Translations under genes and position numbers: made by a program | The notes under the pieces: generated by a model | Databases searched by the model: none | What the model was told of the DNA's origin: nothing | Seen by the model: the letters and a program-made list of their open reading frames with translations, nothing else | In this document: positions 28,306 to 32,710 of the stretch, piece after piece | Layout: the number at the start of each line of letters is the position of its first letter | Numbering within the stretch: position 1 is the first letter of the stretch | DNA from: Clostridia bacterium | Lineage (GTDB): Bacteria; Bacillota; Clostridia; Christensenellales; CAG-138 | Direction: 5' to 3' | DNA length: 32,710 nt | Assembly (NCBI GenBank): GCA_017428025.1 | Contig: JAFRRO010000085.1 | Coordinates: 1-32,710 of the forward strand

Positions 28306-29864
28306 TAATCATCAGCTCCTCTCAACGAAGGATTGAAGGCATCGCGCAGACCGTTGCCGAACAGGTTGAATGCAATCATCATGAGTGCGATGACCGCTGC
28401 GGGAATCAGCAGGATGTGCGGGTACTCGGAAAGGAATTCCTTGCCGTCCGCCATCATGGTACCGAGGGATACCGCGCCGCGGCTGTTCAGGTTAACGATG
28501 CCCAGGTAGGAGAACGTGGACTCGCTCAGGATGACGCCCGGGATCGCGAACACGGAGCTCGTGATGATCGTGCCGATCGCGTTCGGGAAGATGTGACGGA
28601 ACATCAGGCGAAGGTCCTTTGCGCCGAGGGTTCTTGCAGCAAGAATGTACTCCTGATTCTTGAAGCGGTAGAACTGCGTACGAACGACCGACGCCGTACC
28701 GATCCACCCCGTTACGCAGAATGCCAACAGCAGGCCTCCCAATACCGAGGCTTTGCCGGTATTGACCAGATGCAGCTGGAACAGAACGACGATGATGTAC
28801 AGCGGCATACGCCACAGAACATCGACGACACGCTCGAGCAGCAGGTCAACCCAACCGCCGTAGTAACCTTCGATCGCGCCGAAGAACGCACCGAAGATGA
28901 AGCAGACCAGCGCAACGCCGAACGAAAGCACGAACGAGGTGCGCAGACCATATGCCATACGGGTTGCAATGTCGTAGCCGCCGCCGTCGGAACCGAACAC
29001 GAAGGTCGGCTCATGACCGTTCTTGTACTGATAGTAGTTATAGTACAGAACGCGGACGCTGTACATCGAGCCCATCTCGCGATAGTACTTGATGTTGCCT
29101 TCCTTGTCGCGCAGGAAGTTGTCGATGACGCCCTTTTCCATGGTCTCTGCAAGATCCATGCGCTTATTGTTTTCGTTGATCGGCCAGCCCTTCTTGGTCT
29201 TGTACCAGTAGTTCGCGTCCGAATCGTCTTCGCAGTAATCGCTGTCCTGGTCGACCATCGGGTAGATGACCTGATCGCCGCCCGCTTCCTGATAGGCGAT
29301 GATGTTGTTGTACTCCTCCTTGGAGATCTGCATGTAGCGGAAGCCGATGATGTTGTACGTGCTGACGCGGGCGTCACGCTTGGTGATTTCCTTGCCCGCC
29401 TCTTCGATCACACGTTCTTCACCGATCTTCAGGATCGGGCTGTAGTAGGAACCGATGCCCTCTTCCCAGCTCTCGTGTCCCTTCTTTTCGAGCTCGGGAT
29501 CCTCCGCGTTCATGCCGACCGCGACGAGGTTGATCAGGTATTTGTCGTTCAGACTCATCGTCTTCGCACCGTCAAAGATCGGGGTTTCGCCGATGTAGAG
29601 TCTCGGGTTCATCTTTTTATACGTCATGTCGGTGGCTTCACCGAGCTTGTACGAAGAAAAGAACGGAACGAGGATCGCGTACAGGAGGATGACTGCAAGC
29701 ACGATTGCCGCCGCAACGGACGCCTTGTTCTTGCGGAACCGGATCCAGGCATCCTTGAAGTAGCCGATCGGCTTGGTCTTCAAAGCTTTGTCGTGCAGCT
29801 TTTCATTCTGCTGCACAAAGCGGAATTTCTCCGCCGGAATGGGTGTGAATTGATTCTCTGCCAT
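28305..29864 (-). CDS. oppC: Peptide ABC transporter permease OppC with large external loop
   Basis: This is a membrane permease of the importer, 519 residues instead of about 300. The N-terminal cytoplasmic segment leads to helix one (about 49-70). A hydrophilic stretch of about 210 residues (75-288) follows before the conserved FGSDGGGYDIATRMAYG block. The remaining helices lie after 308. The EAA loop EYILAARTLGAKDLRLMF (405-422), which docks on the ATPases, is intact. The insertion should lie outside the cell, rich in Tyr, Asp and Glu, with one cysteine (C211). oppB ends 3 bases before its start. Confidence 0.93.
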   Translation of the reverse strand: MAENQFTPIPAEKFRFVQQNEKLHDKALKTKPIGYFKDAWIRFRKNKASVAAAIVLAVILLYAILVPFFSSYKLGEATDMTYKKMNPRLYIGETPIFDGAKTMSLNDKYLINLVAVGMNAEDPELEKKGHESWEEGIGSYYSPILKIGEERVIEEAGKEITKRDARVSTYNIIGFRYMQISKEEYNNIIAYQEAGGDQVIYPMVDQDSDYCEDDSDANYWYKTKKGWPINENNKRMDLAETMEKGVIDNFLRDKEGNIKYYREMGSMYSVRVLYYNYYQYKNGHEPTFVFGSDGGGYDIATRMAYGLRTSFVLSFGVALVCFIFGAFFGAIEGYYGGWVDLLLERVVDVLWRMPLYIIVVLFQLHLVNTGKASVLGGLLLAFCVTGWIGTASVVRTQFYRFKNQEYILAARTLGAKDLRLMFRHIFPNAIGTIITSSVFAIPGVILSESTFSYLGIVNLNSRGAVSLGTMMADGKEFLSEYPHILLIPAAVIALMMIAFNLFGNGLRDAFNPSLRGADD

Positions 29865-29867
29865 AGC

Positions 29868-30827
29868 TTATCTCTCTCCCATCTTGATACGCGGATCGAG
29901 GAATCCGTAGCTGAGGTCGGTAAGAATGCCGGACAGCAGACCGATCAACGTGTAGAACATTGCGGTACCGACAAACAGGTCGTAGTCGAGGAACGACAGC
30001 GCTTTCAGCGTCAGGTCGCCGACGCCCGGAATCGCGAAGATTCTCTCCAGAACCATGGAACCGCCCATAACGCTGAGGAAGGTGCCGATGACGACGGGCA
30101 GGATCGGGACCATTGCGTTCTTCAACGCATGGTGGACGACCGCTTTCGACTGCGTCAGACCTTTGGTTCTGGCAAGCAGCATGTAATCGCTCGTCAACGC
30201 TTCGGTCAGCTCCGCACGTACGGTACGTGCGAAATACGCGATCTCATAGAATGCGCTCGCCATGATCGGAAGCATCAGCGAATAGACCATCTTCCACGTC
30301 AGCAGACCTCCGGCTTCCGCTTTCGAATACATGACCAGCGGGAACCAGCCTAACTTGAATGACAGGAAGTATTGCAGGAAGAACGCCAGAACGAACGACG
30401 GCACCGAAATAAAGAGAACGATGATAACCGAAACAACATGGTCGATCCATGTGTTCTTTTTCAATGCCGCGAATATGCCGAGCACAATTCCCAATGGCAA
30501 GCCCACCAGGATCGACAGGACATTGACGAGGATCGTCGGAGGCATACGCTCTGCGATAACCTCTGCAACGCCGGACATATAAGCGACCTTAAATGATGTG
30601 CCGAGGTCAAATTTGAAAATAAGATTGCGGAGATATATTCCGTACTGGACGAGGATCGGCTTATCCCAACCGAGCGCCTTACGTCTCGCCAGCTCCGTTT
30701 GTCCCTGCTTTCCGAGCGGGACTTCCGCCTGCAGCATCTTGATCAGACAAAACGTTATCGTCATAATGACGAAAAACGTGATGACCAAAAAGAGCAAACG
30801 CTTTAAAACATATTTTAATGTGCGCAT
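29868..30827 (-). CDS. oppB: Peptide ABC transporter permease OppB
   Basis: This permease partner of OppC has 319 residues, the usual length. Helix one is at about 9-30. The EAA loop contains DYMLLARTKGLTQSKAVVHH, and the C-terminus ends FLDPRIKMGER. Six membrane segments are predicted. No insertion is seen, in contrast to OppC, OppD and OppF. It lies 131 bases downstream of oppA, after a strong hairpin, and is followed tightly by oppC. Confidence 0.95.
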   Translation of the reverse strand: MRTLKYVLKRLLFLVITFFVIMTITFCLIKMLQAEVPLGKQGQTELARRKALGWDKPILVQYGIYLRNLIFKFDLGTSFKVAYMSGVAEVIAERMPPTILVNVLSILVGLPLGIVLGIFAALKKNTWIDHVVSVIIVLFISVPSFVLAFFLQYFLSFKLGWFPLVMYSKAEAGGLLTWKMVYSLMLPIMASAFYEIAYFARTVRAELTEALTSDYMLLARTKGLTQSKAVVHHALKNAMVPILPVVIGTFLSVMGGSMVLERIFAIPGVGDLTLKALSFLDYDLFVGTAMFYTLIGLLSGILTDLSYGFLDPRIKMGER

Positions 30828-30895
30828 ATGGCTCTGTTTCCTTATCTGATAAATTTTTCAAACCGCGACCGGCTTAAGGGGGCTAAGTAGTGCAA

Positions 30896-30923
30896 TCTCG
30901 AAGCCGGAAGCCCGGCTTCGAGA
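30896..30923 (-). promoter_or_regulatory. Hairpin between oppA and oppB without a T-run
   Basis: TCTCGAAGCCGG and CCGGCTTCGAGA form a perfect 12-bp stem with a 4-base loop. No T-tract follows on either strand. Such hairpins after binding-protein genes commonly protect the upstream mRNA end, giving more OppA than permease. Confidence 0.65.
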
Positions 30924-30958
30924 CTGCATAGTCTTTTATGAGCAGCCGAAGCTATATC

Positions 30959-32710
30959 TTACTTATAGTCGATCGTGCCATTCTGGGACGCCACGAATTC
31001 TGCCCATTCTTTGTCGTTGTAGTTGAACTTCATCAGACGGATTCCGCCGTAACCATACATGATGTTGTAATCTTCGGTCGCATACTGGATCTTCTTGGAG
31101 AAGAGCGTGCATTCGCACTCGCAGCCGAACGGGATGCACTGATAGGAGCCGAGGACAGCGGTCTCAATGTAGCTCAGGATGTACAGTCTCATGTCAGCAA
31201 ATTCGTCACCGCCGAATTCGCCCGCCGGCTGAATTGCCTTTGCCCAGTTCTGGATGGTATCGGTTCTGTCTTCGCCGTTGATCGGGATGGTGATGGTCTC
31301 AGCCGTCGGATCCCAACCGCAGGACTCATGGATCTTGGTCGTGCCGCCCATGTAGTCCGGCTCGCAGTAGACGCGGATCGTGGAGAACGGATAGAATGCC
31401 GCACCGCCCCATGCACCGCGGATCATTTCGATCTTGCCGAGCGCAACGTCTTCATAACGGTTGGCAACATTGCCGAGGAACTCGAAGTCGATCTTGCCTT
31501 CGAAGCCCGTGCCCTTCGTTGCTTCCGCAACGTAGTCGTTCAGGTATTCCTGCTGACGGGAGGCTTCTGCGTTAATCGCGGAAGCCATCGCTTCGCAACG
31601 GATGTGGATCTTCTGACCTTCGGTGTAGTTGCCGTCCGCAATCGCCTGCTCATAGACCTTCTGGAAGAGCGCTCTTGCCTGCTCGACGTCGTAGCCGTTG
31701 ATGGACGCATACGCTTCGACATCGTCCGCATACGGCGTGCCCGGGCCGTATTCTACGCCATAGAGGCGGAGAACCGCGTCACGGCCTTCCTTGGTGTTAC
31801 GATACTGGGATTCGGTGTTGTTCTCGATGTCATAGTAGTACAGGCTGTTGAGCAGGTAGTACGCGGGCTTGTAGCCGGTCGTGCAGTCTGCGCAGAACTG
31901 TGCACGGTTGATGGACAGGGAGATTGCCTTGCGGAAGTCGTCATAGTAGAGGACCTTCTTGTTCGAACCGTCGTTCGCTTCTGCTTCGAGAGCGGTCAGC
32001 TTGTCGAGGTCGGATGCGAAGATGTAACGGAAGGTGTAGGTCAGGTCCGTCTTGAGCAGGTACTCAGACATCTTGTAGTTGACGAGGTCGTCAGCGGTGA
32101 GGGCGATTTCGTCGAGGTCGCCCTTTTCGAACGCCATCAGAGCGGTTGCATGCTCAGGAATGATGTCATAGACAACACGCGTCGGAGCATACTGACCTTC
32201 GTGCTTGCCGTCGGTCCAGCCGTACCAGTTCGGGTTGCGGGTGAGGACGAACTGCTTGTCAGCCTCGAAGCTATCGAGCATGTACGGACCTGCGGACATG
32301 TAGGTTTCTGCAGAGGTGCCGTAGTCGGTCGTAACCAGATCTTCGGTCTGCTTCTTGCCTGCCTCATAGAGCGGCTCGTAGACGATCCAGTTCGAGGTCA
32401 TCATGGACTTCATGTAGAACTCGGAAACCGGCGTCTCGTTGACATAGTAGAGGGTGTAATCGTCGCCCTTGATGAGACCGACGTCTTCCCACGGAGTTTC
32501 TGCGAACGTGCCGACGATCGCGAAGCACCATTCTTTCCAAGCTTCGGGGTTGTCATCGCCGAAGGTCTGGGACATCGTGGTGAGGTCTGCGATCACCTCT
32601 TCGGTGACTTCGACATACTCGTTCTCGGGATACTTTGCATACAGGTCGTTGCCCTCTGCATCGCAGAAGTAGGGCTGATAGCCTGCATTGTCATGATAAT
32701 CCTTCGCGGG
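30959..32710 (-). CDS. oppA: Oligopeptide-binding protein OppA, C-terminal part (runs off right edge)
   Basis: This is an extracellular solute-binding protein of family 5, which captures peptides for the OppBCDF importer. The frame is open to the window edge, giving 583 residues; the signal peptide and start are missing. Family landmarks are SAGPYMLDSFEADKQFVLTRNPNWYG and the region ALMAFEKGDLDEIALT. The C-terminus ends VASQNGTIDYK. It is the first visible gene of the opp operon. The frame continues upstream of 32596 through in-frame residues such as AKYPENEYVEVTEE, so no start should be placed there. A fairly long, Asp/Glu/Tyr-rich protein; the substrate range is unknown. Confidence 0.93.
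   Translation of the reverse strand, partial: PAKDYHDNAGYQPYFCDAEGNDLYAKYPENEYVEVTEEVIADLTTMSQTFGDDNPEAWKEWCFAIVGTFAETPWEDVGLIKGDDYTLYYVNETPVSEFYMKSMMTSNWIVYEPLYEAGKKQTEDLVTTDYGTSAETYMSAGPYMLDSFEADKQFVLTRNPNWYGWTDGKHEGQYAPTRVVYDIIPEHATALMAFEKGDLDEIALTADDLVNYKMSEYLLKTDLTYTFRYIFASDLDKLTALEAEANDGSNKKVLYYDDFRKAISLSINRAQFCADCTTGYKPAYYLLNSLYYYDIENNTESQYRNTKEGRDAVLRLYGVEYGPGTPYADDVEAYASINGYDVEQARALFQKVYEQAIADGNYTEGQKIHIRCEAMASAINAEASRQQEYLNDYVAEATKGTGFEGKIDFEFLGNVANRYEDVALGKIEMIRGAWGGAAFYPFSTIRVYCEPDYMGGTTKIHESCGWDPTAETITIPINGEDRTDTIQNWAKAIQPAGEFGGDEFADMRLYILSYIETAVLGSYQCIPFGCECECTLFSKKIQYATEDYNIMYGYGGIRLMKFNYNDKEWAEFVASQNGTIDYK

Noticed and set aside
28416..30353. 645-residue plus-strand open frame opposite oppB-oppC
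   Set aside because: Antisense to conserved transporter genes and without a ribosome site or recognisable domain.
30959..32596. oppA start at GTG 32596
   Set aside because: The frame stays open with plausible protein sequence to the window edge, and no signal peptide follows this position, so the gene is truncated by the window.

Overview
The window is a piece of a GC-rich, endospore-forming Clostridia-type Firmicute chromosome. The evidence is a Bacillus/Clostridium-style RpoB, a DnaD plus DnaI-like helicase-loader pair, SpoIID, a protein made only of the Spo0A DNA-binding domain, an RsfA-like Myb/SANT regulator, a 49-residue four-cysteine L33 and strong Shine-Dalgarno sites. Species cannot be named from sequence alone. 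No tRNA, rRNA, CRISPR array, prophage or full insertion sequence was found.

Layout. 1-1316: start of rpoB (minus strand, runs off the left edge) with its own promoter and a long leader. 1647-4011 (plus): Myb-like regulator, then a PlsC-type acyltransferase and a diacylglycerol-kinase-family lipid kinase. 4054-6367 (minus): Spo0A-C-domain protein, then spoIID-trmN6. 6474-10890 (plus): tightly overlapping operon dnaD-dnaI-rsmI-larC-csoR. 11005-11739 (plus): pair of small membrane proteins of unknown function. 12024-17086 (minus): beta-helix lipoprotein, cyclophilin, prfB, two DUF4190-like membrane proteins around a class I amidotransferase-type hydrolase, and a four-helix membrane protein. 17165-18088: LysR regulator. 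18688-19293: RibU-like ECF substrate-binding subunit. 19790-21466: M3 oligopeptidase. 21566-24441 (minus): rpmG-secE-nusG-rplK-rplA. 24689-32710 (minus): DUF3899 protein downstream of oppA(partial)-oppB-oppC-oppD-oppF.

The usual order nusG-rplK-rplA-rplJ-rplL-rpoB is broken here. About 20 kb of unrelated genes and several families of small palindromic repeats lie between rplA and rpoB, and rplJ and rplL are not in the window. The repeats (MITE-like elements at 11786-11838, 11864-11983, 18388-18546 and 19455-19604, and an array of tiny hairpins at 18160-18377) sit in the gaps of this inserted stretch.

The most unusual content is the peptide transporter. OppD carries about 340 extra residues between its Q-loop and its ABC signature and has lost all four cysteines of the usual C-terminal iron-sulfur motif. 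OppC has about 200 extra residues in its first external loop, and OppF has a small charged insert. Other notable items are a SecE with four extra N-terminal membrane segments, a nusG-rplK spacer packed with five hairpins, a cyclophilin gene with a second internal start that would give a cytosolic form, a terminator directly touching the Shine-Dalgarno site of the next gene, and divergent apparently leaderless promoters between spoIID and dnaD.
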